Source of the DNA: a virus | Direction: 5' to 3' (one strand) | Length of the DNA: 37,861 nt | IMG/VR virus record: IMGVR_UViG_3300034082_002962 | Coordinates: 1-37,861 of that record | Part shown: piece after piece, positions 1 to 4,618 of the stretch | Layout: every line of letters starts with the position of its first letter | Position numbering within the stretch: the stretch's first letter is position 1 | Program-made: the position numbers and the translations under genes | The notes under the pieces: generated by a model | Database searches by the model: none | Told to the model about the DNA's origin: nothing | Seen by the model: only the letters and a program-made list of their open reading frames with translations

Positions 1-59
1 ATAACAGAATAGGGATAATCTGCAAGAGCCTTGGCACCCGGTGTTTATGGTATGGCTAC

Positions 60-136
60 CATATTGAAATACACTACACTGGTCTACGTCCAGTTGCGCT
101 TTTGACTTTCATCGCATATAAATGTACTTCAATATG
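60..136 (-). ncRNA. Structured RNA module 1 (long closing stem, two inner hairpins)
   Basis: The two ends form a 16-bp inverted repeat: on the minus strand CATATTGAAGTACATT at the 5' side pairs with AGTGTATTTCAATATG at the 3' side, with two G-U wobbles. Inside are two hairpins: TGCG/CGCA enclosing TGA-AAG-TCA, and ACTGG-7 nt-CCAGT. Closely similar closing arms occur at 858-966 and 2709-2801 and a related one at 6952-7038. The G-U pairs favour the minus strand as the RNA. The function is unknown and no Rfam family was recognised. Confidence 0.6.
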
Positions 137-400
137 ATCGCTCATATCGGTCTTTCGACCTTCCACTGCTTGCAACTGCTCCCCAATTTCCCGTCAATCT
201 GCACCTGTGGTCAGGCAAAGATCCTCATCGGCCTGACCTTCTGGGGTCAGTGATCCTTGGGAAAGGACTGTATGGCCTAAACCTGCCATACCTCAGGCTA
301 TTAAATTTCTGGCCGGTGTTTCACGAGGTTATCTACCGGCCCCACCTCGACGTTACGGCGATTTTTCAGTCACGTGCCTTACTTGTCGCTATCTTATGTA
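137..400 (-). ncRNA. Structured non-coding region with H-type pseudoknot
   Basis: About 260 bases between tRNA-His and module 1 hold no convincing gene but several strong helices on the minus strand. One is an H-type pseudoknot: CGAGGT (349-344) pairs with ACCTCG (329-324), while GGCCGGT (341-335) pairs with ACCGGCC (317-311), in the order a-b-a'-b'. Others are GGTCAGGC/GCCTGACC, GTATGG/CCATAC and a GGTC-GAAA-GACC tetraloop hairpin. The pseudoknot resembles tmRNA PK1 in layout, but there is no tag frame or tRNA-like domain. This is inferred to be a stable phage RNA of unknown role. Confidence 0.45.
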
Positions 401-402
401 CT

Positions 403-478
403 TGGGGTGACTGATGGGACTCGAACCCACAACAACAGGAATCACAATCCTGGGCTCTACCATTGAACTACAGCCACC
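403..478 (-). tRNA. tRNA-His(GTG)
   Basis: The cloverleaf folds with anticodon GTG in a seven-base loop, G-1 opposite C73, and an encoded CCA. It is the last tRNA of the cluster in the direction of transcription, and the structured non-coding region follows directly. Confidence 0.95.
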
Positions 479-483
479 ATTGT

Positions 484-762
484 CTATAGAAACACGTACA
501 GTATGACCGCAAACACAATCAATCCTGTTAAGAACTTTCTTGATGTGCGATGCATTTCTGCAACTGCTTCTTCTTCTGTTTGATACCCAACTGTATACTC
601 ATTCATAATGTATCCATCGAAAGCAATACTTATTGCTATAAACAACACAATATTTTTATGCCCTTGCCAGGAATATCGGGACCGTATTTTCTCAATAAAA
701 TACGAAGAAGAGGTTGCTAGTCTTCTTATATGTGAAAGGGCAAAGACATAAAAATATTGCAT
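484..762 (-). CDS. Hypothetical small membrane protein
   Basis: A 92-residue frame starts at ATG 762, about 40 bases downstream of the promoter at 806-834 and straight after a boxA-like leader. Two hydrophobic stretches, roughly residues 36-52 and 77-92, suggest two membrane segments with a short charged loop between them. There is no clear Shine-Dalgarno sequence before ATG 762; a shorter 40-residue version from ATG 606 would keep only the second segment. No family was recognised. Position and promoter argue that it is expressed, but the start is uncertain. Confidence 0.45.
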   Translation of the reverse strand: MQYFYVFALSHIRRLATSSSYFIEKIRSRYSWQGHKNIVLFIAISIAFDGYIMNEYTVGYQTEEEAVAEMHRTSRKFLTGLIVFAVILYVFL

Positions 763-766
763 CTGG

Positions 767-779
767 TTGTTAAAGAGCG
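767..779 (-). promoter_or_regulatory. boxA-like antitermination site
   Basis: The minus strand reads CGCTCTTTAACAA, matching the boxA core (CGCTCTTTA) of bacterial rrn leaders, where NusB-S10 binds the RNA. It lies about 27 bases after the -10 of the promoter at 806-834, so it is in the leader. A near copy is at 974-986. Confidence 0.6.
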
Positions 780-805
780 TTTACTGCATTACTTACTATA
801 CAACT

Positions 806-834
806 ATTATACTGCTTACTGCATTTCTGGTCAA
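806..834 (-). promoter_or_regulatory. Sigma70-type promoter
   Basis: The minus strand has TTGACC (834-829), a 17-base spacer and TATAAT (811-806). It drives the small membrane-protein frame, tRNA-His and the structured RNA region. It belongs to a family of eleven promoters in the window with the same boxes and identical spacing. Confidence 0.85.
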
Positions 835-857
835 CTCTTTTGTGCGGTTTAACAACA

Positions 858-966
858 CAATATTGAAATACACTTGCTTTCTAAGTCACCCGTTTTAACC
901 TAGCGATTACCAGTATCCGGGTATCATTTCTAGCTTTCGGCCTAGTGCCAATGTACTTCAATATTG
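858..966 (-). ncRNA. Structured RNA module 2, with own promoter and boxA
   Basis: A 17-bp closing stem is made by CAATATTGAAGTACATT (5' side, minus strand) and AGTGTATTTCAATATTG (3' side). Inside are a CTAG/CTAG hairpin and a larger hairpin closed by ACCCG/CGGGT. Relative to module 1 one closing pair changes from C-G to A-U, a compensatory change. The RNA starts about 42 bases after the predicted start site of the promoter at 1015-1043 and follows a boxA-like sequence, so it is probably transcribed as a leader RNA. Function unknown. Confidence 0.65.
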
Positions 967-973
967 CGTCTGG

Positions 974-986
974 TTTTTAAAGAGCG
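974..986 (-). promoter_or_regulatory. boxA-like antitermination site
   Basis: The minus strand reads CGCTCTTTAAAAA, one base from the copy at 767-779. It sits between the promoter at 1015-1043 and structured RNA module 2. Flanking leader sequence is shared with the other copy, so promoter plus leader have been duplicated. Confidence 0.55.
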
Positions 987-1014
987 TTTTTACTGCATTT
1001 CTTACTATACAGCT

Positions 1015-1043
1015 ATTATAGCACCCTGCCCATTACTGGTCAA
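1015..1043 (-). promoter_or_regulatory. Sigma70-type promoter
   Basis: TTGACC (1043-1038), 17 bases and TATAAT (1020-1015) on the minus strand. The first thing transcribed is a boxA-like leader and structured RNA module 2. It diverges from the plus-strand nuclease gene at 1104. Confidence 0.85.
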
Positions 1044-1078
1044 CTCTGTGTGTTGCAGAAAAACAACACTCAAACTGG

Positions 1079-1085
1079 TTAAATA
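1079..1085 (+). promoter_or_regulatory. Possible T4-like late promoter (weak)
   Basis: TTAAATA lies 18 bases before the nuclease start and resembles the T4 late -10 TATAAATA with mismatches. No good -35 is present. Tentative; it would make the plus-strand nuclease a late gene. Confidence 0.3.
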
Positions 1086-1103
1086 TACAACAGGAGATTT
1101 ACA

Positions 1104-1541
1104 ATGAAAAAAATGTTGTTATTGCTTTGCTTAGTACCTATTATCGCTGTTGCACAACCACGCCAACGACCCGGAGTCACTTATGACGCTGTGATCACTA
1201 GAGTAATCGACGGTGACACAGTGGCATTCCAAGCTGACTTTTTGCCGGCTCCGCTCAAACCAGAACTCAGTATTCGTGTGTTTGGCGTTGACACACCCGA
1301 AAAGGGATTTCGTGCCCAATGCCCGTCGGAAGCTGCTAGAGGTGCTGCTGCCACAGAATTTACCAAAAAGGCCATATCTGCTGCACAACACCGACAAATT
1401 GTTCTCATTGACTGGGACAAATACGGAGGCCGTGTGTTAGGTGATGTCTTACTCAACGGACAAAGCCTACGTGGCATGTTGATCCAAAATGGTTTTGCCC
1501 GCGAATACTACGGCGAAGCAAAACAATCTTGGTGTAACTAA
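1104..1541 (+). CDS. Secreted thermonuclease-like nuclease (SNase domain)
   Basis: This 145-residue protein has an N-terminal signal peptide (positive MKK, then a leucine-rich core to about residue 17) followed by a staphylococcal-nuclease fold. Visible signatures are VIDGDTV, then RVFGVDTPE and DKYGGRVLGDV, which supply the two arginines and the glutamate of the SNase active site. It would be a Ca-dependent, sugar-nonspecific nuclease acting outside the cytoplasm. AGGAG stands 7 bases before ATG 1104. It is one of only two plus-strand genes and overlaps the convergent neighbour by four bases at the stop codons. A role in periplasmic nucleic-acid breakdown or exclusion of competing phage is inferred. 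Confidence 0.88.
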   Translation: MKKMLLLLCLVPIIAVAQPRQRPGVTYDAVITRVIDGDTVAFQADFLPAPLKPELSIRVFGVDTPEKGFRAQCPSEAARGAAATEFTKKAISAAQHRQIVLIDWDKYGGRVLGDVLLNGQSLRGMLIQNGFAREYYGEAKQSWCN

Positions 1542-1777
1542 GTTCTACGCATCTTCCAAGTGTATGCTTCACCGCTTGGGAGTCGACCGTCTTCTACTGC
1601 ATCAACACCCATACGACCCACCTGGTTGGGCAGTTCACCTACCATGGCCACATATGCCATACCGATGGTACGCATATGGTTGGCACGAGTCAGTGCTTGT
1701 ACCATTTCTACATAATCTTCACTACGTGCGGAACCATCTTCTGCGGTCCAGTAGACTTTGTAGGTTGTATTCTTCAT
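1538..1777 (-). CDS. Conserved small phage protein of unknown function
   Basis: A 79-residue protein starting at ATG 1777, which overlaps the stop of the upstream homing endonuclease (TAATG). It reads as a small alpha/beta protein: a VYW strand, an SEDY segment, then a C-terminal part with GELPNQVGRMGVDAVEDGR and a basic tail. Proteins of this layout (short N-terminal strand, then a G-x-GVD-x-VE-x-G segment) are common hypothetical proteins in T4-like aquatic phages. No function is known. The gene is convergent with the secreted nuclease. Confidence 0.75.
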   Translation of the reverse strand: MKNTTYKVYWTAEDGSARSEDYVEMVQALTRANHMRTIGMAYVAMVGELPNQVGRMGVDAVEDGRLPSGEAYTWKMRRT

Positions 1778-2313
1778 TATTTGCACTTATCTCCGTGCCA
1801 TCTCTTAAAATTTGCTGGGTCCACAAGTGCGTTGCACTTGGGACAGTTTTTATATTGTGCTTCTTTCCATTCTTCTGAATTTCTAATTTCGGAAATTCTT
1901 TTACCTTGCTGTTTTCTTGATTTATTATTCTTCTGCTTCCAATCCGGATTATTGAATAATACAGAATTTGTCTTCGATATCTTATCTCGTGTTTCGTTAG
2001 TAACAATACTGCCAAACGGAGCTCCGTCGATGCCATTCTCTGGACGCTGATTCGACCAAGATCTATCTTTAACAATATCAAAAAACTCGCTAAAGAATTC
2101 TGCAAACTCAATCAAGTCATCTCGGTTAGTAAAAATGTCTGACACCCATATTGTATCTACGTGTTCTTTGCCGTGGGCTTTTAAATGTTTAAGCCAATGC
2201 CTTCCAGAACCTAAGTATTCGTAGGGATTTTGTTTACAAGTTTTTCCAAAATATCTTAAATTGGTAATTGAATGTTTCTTTATGTACAGAGTTGTTGGAG
2301 TAAAATTGTGCAT
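1777..2313 (-). CDS. GIY-YIG-like homing endonuclease
   Basis: This 178-residue protein begins with a degenerate GIY-YIG core (LYIKKH near residue 9, then RYFGKT, then YLGSGRHWLKHLKAHGK), typical of free-standing phage homing endonucleases. The C-terminus carries a CPKC-x-LVDPANFKRWH-x-DKC zinc-finger-like module often found on such enzymes. ATG 2313 is used; a TTG lies directly before it. It sits between tRNA-Phe and a conserved small gene, consistent with insertion beside the tRNA cluster. No intron is evident. It should cleave DNA in phage genomes lacking the gene. Confidence 0.82.
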   Translation of the reverse strand: MHNFTPTTLYIKKHSITNLRYFGKTCKQNPYEYLGSGRHWLKHLKAHGKEHVDTIWVSDIFTNRDDLIEFAEFFSEFFDIVKDRSWSNQRPENGIDGAPFGSIVTNETRDKISKTNSVLFNNPDWKQKNNKSRKQQGKRISEIRNSEEWKEAQYKNCPKCNALVDPANFKRWHGDKCK

Positions 2314-2332
2314 CAATTACTTATATAATAAT

Positions 2333-2408
2333 TGGTGTCCCTTGCTGGTTCCGACCCAGCCTTTACAGATTTTCAATCTGTCACTTTCACCAGATTAGTT
2401 TAAGGGAC
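2333..2408 (-). tRNA. tRNA-Phe(GAA)
   Basis: Perfect acceptor GTCCCTT/AAGGGAC, anticodon loop TTGAAAA giving GAA, and encoded ACCA. The D arm is somewhat irregular. Confidence 0.93.
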
Positions 2409-2414
2409 TTGTTA

Positions 2415-2502
2415 TGGAGGGCAAGGTGAGATTCGAACTCACGGACCGTTTCCGGCCTTCAGTTTTCAAGACTGATGCAATCGGCCTCTCTGCCACTTGC
2501 CC
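2415..2502 (-). tRNA. tRNA-Ser(TGA)
   Basis: A class II tRNA with acceptor GGGCAAG/CTTGCCC, loop CTTGAAA giving anticodon TGA, a GGCCG-type long variable arm and encoded CCA. Confidence 0.94.
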
Positions 2503-2509
2503 CAAAAGG

Positions 2510-2629
2510 TGAACAAAGATATCTTCACTGCCACGCCCAGATAATGTTACTCAACGGCAGGGGTACGCCACTTGGCGGTTAGGAAAGGTAACCCGTGTGC
2601 ATTTCGCACTGCTCGGATATCTTCGTTCA
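2510..2629 (-). ncRNA. Structured inter-tRNA RNA element (closing stem family variant)
   Basis: The spacer between tRNA-Met and tRNA-Ser is closed by a 14-bp stem, TGAACGAAGATATC with GATATCTTTGTTCA on the minus strand, with one G-U pair. Inside are GTGC/GCAC, GGTTA/TAACC, GCC/GGC and CTGCC/GGCAG hairpins. The stem sequence differs from modules 1-4, but position and design are the same. It holds no reading frame of note. Confidence 0.5.
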
Positions 2630-2634
2630 TTGCT

Positions 2635-2710
2635 TGGTGGTGAAGGAGGGACTCGAACCCCCGACCTTATCCGTATGAAGGATCCGCTCTACCAACTGAG
2701 CCACATCACC
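2635..2710 (-). tRNA. tRNA-Met(CAT), elongator-like
   Basis: Anticodon loop TTCATAC gives CAT, with a normal T arm and encoded ACCA. The acceptor has one T-T mismatch. A second CAT tRNA at 7987 looks like tRNA-Ile2, which leaves this one as the likely methionine tRNA. Its 5' end touches the closing stem of module 3. Confidence 0.88.
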
Positions 2711-2801
2711 ATATTGAAATACACTAGTACCTCTGTCGTTAGATTCAGAGTCTAACGAACAGTATGCGAAAACCAACAACGGTTAATGTATTTTAATATG
2801 G
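2709..2801 (-). ncRNA. Structured RNA module 3 between tRNA-Lys and tRNA-Met
   Basis: An 18-bp inverted repeat closes the spacer: CCATATTAAAATACATTA at the 5' side and TAGTGTATTTCAATATGG at the 3' side (minus strand), with one A-C mismatch and one G-U. Inside are AACC-6-GGTT and an 8-bp hairpin TCGTTAGA/TCTAACGA. The element exactly fills the gap: its 5' arm starts at the CCA of tRNA-Met's neighbour boundary and its outer bases overlap both tRNA ends, tying one tRNA's end to the next. Confidence 0.62.
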
Positions 2802-2990
2802 TAGGACCGCCCAGACTCGAACTGGGATAGACCGGTTAAAAGCCGGATATTCTACCTTTGAATTACGATCCCTTTGTTTTTCTAACTTACGCAAGGCTTT
2901 GTTGCTCTTGCGGTGACTGCCTGCCCCTGTCTTTTTAAGTACCAAACAAACGAAGGGGTTACGTTTGGGTACGGTCAGTTTAGACTTCAT
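2793..2990 (-). CDS. Conserved small basic phage protein running through tRNA-Lys
   Basis: A 65-residue frame starts at ATG 2990 with TAAGGAG 6 bases upstream and a promoter at 3014-3042. The first 39 residues, including KRNPFV and SHRKSNKALRKLEKQ, form a very basic module recalled from small proteins of T4-like phages. The last 26 or so residues are read straight through tRNA-Lys(TTT), with the stop at 2795-2793 after the tRNA. Either a stop codon was lost when the tRNA arrived, or the tail is tolerated. Function unknown; the charge suggests nucleic-acid or ribosome contact. Confidence 0.7.
   Translation of the reverse strand: MKSKLTVPKRNPFVCLVLKKTGAGSHRKSNKALRKLEKQRDRNSKVEYPAFNRSIPVRVWAVLPY
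2799..2872 (-). tRNA. tRNA-Lys(TTT)
   Basis: Stem TCCGG/CCGGT with loop CTTTTAA gives TTT, and ACCA is encoded. It lies wholly inside the 3' part of the small basic protein frame on the same strand, and its CCA is part of the module 3 stem. Confidence 0.93.
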
Positions 2991-3013
2991 GTCTAACTCC
3001 TTATTAAAAAAGT

Positions 3014-3042
3014 ATTATACTGCTGACACCATTTCTGGTCAA
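3014..3042 (-). promoter_or_regulatory. Sigma70-type promoter
   Basis: TTGACC (3042-3037), 17 bases and TATAAT (3019-3014) on the minus strand, 24 bases before the small basic protein start. It would also transcribe tRNA-Lys and module 3. Confidence 0.85.
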
Positions 3043-3072
3043 ATTGACATGTTGTAGAAATACAACACTTTA

Positions 3073-3149
3073 TGGCCGGTCCTAACGGATTTGAACCGCT
3101 AACTTCCAGTTTCGAAGACTGGCACTCTATCCAATTGAGTTAAGGACCG
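3073..3149 (-). tRNA. tRNA-Arg(TCG)
   Basis: Acceptor CGGTCCT/AGGACCG, loop CTTCGAA giving TCG, discriminator G and encoded CCA. Confidence 0.94.
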
Positions 3150-3155
3150 ATTGTG

Positions 3156-3229
3156 TGGCAGGCCTGCTTGGGATCGAACCAAGAATAACGGAATCAAAAT
3201 CCGGTGTGATACCATTTCACTACAGACCA
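3156..3229 (-). tRNA. tRNA-Gln(TTG)
   Basis: Loop TTTTGAT gives TTG, with discriminator G and encoded CCA. The first acceptor pair is T-T, in keeping with the weak 1-72 pair of glutamine tRNAs. Confidence 0.9.
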
Positions 3230-3244
3230 ACAAACTTCTAAAAA

Positions 3245-3329
3245 TGGCTCCGGAGGTTGGATTCGAACCAACGGTGGATTTCTCAACGGATTAACAGTCC
3301 GTCCCCTGCTACCGCTCGGGTACTCCGGA
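3245..3329 (-). tRNA. tRNA-Asn(GTT) with enlarged variable region
   Basis: Acceptor TCCGGAG/CTCCGGA and discriminator G are typical of tRNA-Asn, and loop CTGTTAA gives GTT. The D arm (CCCGAGCGGTAGCAGGGG) and the roughly 13-base variable region look like a class II tRNA of the Tyr/Ser kind. CCA is encoded. Confidence 0.85.
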
Positions 3330-3339
3330 ATAAAAACTA

Positions 3340-3417
3340 TGGTCGGAGATGTAGGATTCGAACCTACGGTCTTCTGGTCCCAAACCAGACGGATTAACCA
3401 GACTTTCCCAATCTCCG
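3340..3417 (-). tRNA. tRNA-Pro(TGG)
   Basis: Stem TCTGG/CCAGA with loop TTTGGGA gives TGG. The acceptor CGGAGAT/ATCTCCG is perfect and CCA is encoded. Confidence 0.95.
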
Positions 3418-3425
3418 AATAAAAA

Positions 3426-3641
3426 TTAAACTTTATTTAATTGTTCAAGAACTTGATCTACTGTTTCTTTAACTTCCCAGGACCCTTGTGTGCCATAAAC
3501 AACAGTGACCTTTTCGTCTGTTTGTTTTTCGGCCGGCCCACGCTTGACAGTGGTTTGAAATACTGACAGCACTATATCACTTCTAACAGCCAAAGGCATG
3601 CCTTTGTATTCTGGTGCATCGTTAGTAAGTCTAAGAAACAT
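3426..3641 (-). CDS. FlbD-like small protein
   Basis: A 71-residue protein starting at ATG 3641 with AAGGA upstream. Its layout (LRLTNDAPEYKG near the start, a beta-rich middle ending in TVVYGTQGSWEVKETVDQV, then a terminal helix) resembles the FlbD family, in which a strand pair is followed by V-x-V-x-E-S/T-V-x-E-V. In phages such proteins are of unknown role. It sits between tRNA-Val and tRNA-Pro in the cluster. The family link is from memory of the pattern, not a search. Confidence 0.65.
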   Translation of the reverse strand: MFLRLTNDAPEYKGMPLAVRSDIVLSVFQTTVKRGPAEKQTDEKVTVVYGTQGSWEVKETVDQVLEQLNKV

Positions 3642-3664
3642 TTTAAATCCTTGTTATTAAAAAT

Positions 3665-3740
3665 TGGTACCGGGTGACAGACTCGAACTGTCATCGCTCT
3701 CCGTGTAAAGGAGACGTATCACCTCTCTACGCAACCCGGC
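3665..3740 (-). tRNA. tRNA-Val(TAC)
   Basis: Stem TCTCC/GGAGA with loop TTTACAC gives TAC. The acceptor pairs fully with one G-U, and CCA is encoded. Confidence 0.94.
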
Positions 3741-3749
3741 ATTACTATT

Positions 3750-3834
3750 TGGTGCCCAGGGAGAGACTCGAACTCTCAATCCTTTCGGCGCTGGCTTCTA
3801 AGACCAGAGTGTATACCAGTTCCACCACCGGGGC
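3750..3834 (-). tRNA. tRNA-Leu(TAG)
   Basis: A class II tRNA; loop CTTAGAA gives TAG, the long variable arm is present, and ACCA is encoded. Confidence 0.94.
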
Positions 3835-3849
3835 ATTTACTAAAAAACT

Positions 3850-3878
3850 ATTATAGCTGAACTGTCTTTGCAGGTCAA
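3850..3878 (-). promoter_or_regulatory. Sigma70-type promoter
   Basis: TTGACC (3878-3873), 17 bases and TATAAT (3855-3850) on the minus strand, just upstream of tRNA-Leu(TAG), tRNA-Val and the FlbD-like gene. It begins at the end of the secreted hydrolase-like gene. Confidence 0.82.
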
Positions 3879-3881
3879 CCG

Positions 3882-4343
3882 CTATTCGTAAAAATCATTT
3901 ACATATTCTTGCATTTTACCATGCGATATGTTGTATACATGTATCCCAGGCGATTGTTGTTGTCTACCTGACTCATCAAAGAAGTTGTCAAAGTTGATTT
4001 CGTAATTGCCAAAGTCTACATCGGTTGTATACCATGCACCTATAGTTAGTACAAAATTGGGCATGCGTTTAACTTTCTTCAGTACCTGCACTATTGCGCT
4101 GGCACCTGCACTAAATCCATACAGCTGATAAGATTTATTTTTTTGATTTATAAAGTTGGCTGCACTGTCTATTTCTTCTGAGTTATACACTAATGAGCAG
4201 GCAGCATTTCGTTCCGCATATCGATCAAACGCTGCTTGGTCAAATGCGCCACCGGCACCACGGAATCCTATGACATAGCTGCTGCACTTGGCTGAACCAA
4301 CAGCCGTATAAAAAACAAGTAATAAAGTTAAAAGTGTTTTCAT
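3882..4343 (-). CDS. Secreted alpha/beta-hydrolase-like protein
   Basis: A 153-residue protein with a clear signal peptide (MKTLLTLLLVFYTAVGSA, likely cleaved before KC or at the following Cys). The mature part contains YGFSAGASA, the G-x-S-x-G nucleophile elbow of alpha/beta hydrolases, near residue 97, and a late HGK histidine. At about 135 mature residues it is short for a full hydrolase, so it may be a minimal or degenerate lipase/esterase-like domain. It lies in the tRNA cluster. Export suggests an envelope target, possibly at lysis. No SD is obvious before ATG 4343. Confidence 0.6.
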   Translation of the reverse strand: MKTLLTLLLVFYTAVGSAKCSSYVIGFRGAGGAFDQAAFDRYAERNAACSLVYNSEEIDSAANFINQKNKSYQLYGFSAGASAIVQVLKKVKRMPNFVLTIGAWYTTDVDFGNYEINFDNFFDESGRQQQSPGIHVYNISHGKMQEYVNDFYE

Positions 4344-4350
4344 AATTGTA

Positions 4351-4428
4351 TGGTACCCCGAGTCAGATTCGAACTGACAGAACTACTCCTTTTGAGAGAG
4401 TCGACTTTACCAATTTGTCCACCAGGGC
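4351..4428 (-). tRNA. tRNA-Leu(CAA)-like with class I body
   Basis: The cloverleaf folds cleanly: acceptor GCCCTGG/TCGGGGT, D stem GAC/GTC, loop CTCAAAA giving CAA, and T stem GTCAG/CTGAC with encoded ACCA. The variable region is only six bases, whereas leucine tRNAs normally have a long class II arm. Its 5' end abuts the stop codon of the 55-residue gene upstream. Confidence 0.82.
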
Positions 4429-4596
4429 TTAGTTTTTTACTGGTACTAGAGCTGTTCTTTTAATTAAGAATACTCGGTGTTCGTTTAGACGCCGCACCGT
4501 GAGATATTCTTCACCTTCGATTACAGATATATTACGAAGGTCATCACACACAACACGCTCGCGAGTTCTGGGATTTTCGAATATAATTGACTTCAT
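4429..4596 (-). CDS. Conserved 55-residue phage protein
   Basis: A short frame from ATG 4596 to TAA 4431-4429, preceded by AGGAG 5 bases before the start. It begins MKSIIFENPRTRERVVCDD and continues with V-IEGEEYLTV and a basic FLIKRTAL end, a small beta-rich protein type recalled from many T4-like phages. It is divergent from the plus-strand gene at 4619, with only 22 bases between the two starts, and stops one base before tRNA-Leu(CAA). Function unknown. Confidence 0.75.
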   Translation of the reverse strand: MKSIIFENPRTRERVVCDDLRNISVIEGEEYLTVRRLNEHRVFLIKRTALVPVKN

Positions 4597-4605
4597 TGCA
4601 ACTCC

Positions 4606-4613
4606 TATAAATA
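4606..4613 (+). promoter_or_regulatory. T4-type late promoter TATAAATA
   Basis: An exact TATAAATA on the plus strand, 5 bases before the ATG of the plus-strand gene. Known T4 late promoters use this octamer as the whole recognition element. Initiation would fall at or next to the start codon, giving an almost leaderless mRNA. Confidence 0.55.
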
Positions 4614-4618
4614 TTTTT

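Noticed and set aside
137-400. tmRNA or RNase P RNA
   Set aside because: The pseudoknot resembles tmRNA PK1 (CGAGG..CCTCG with a crossing stem), but there is no tag reading frame, no resume-codon context and no tRNA-like ends. RNase P signature segments are also missing.
137-400. Group I intron
   Set aside because: GCCTGAG followed by GTATGG/CCATAC briefly looks like a P4-P5 region, but no consistent P3/P7 pairing was found and no interrupted gene or tRNA flanks it.
1181-1477. Minus-strand open frame opposite the nuclease gene
   Set aside because: It lies fully antisense to the clearly recognised nuclease, has no SD and shows no family features.
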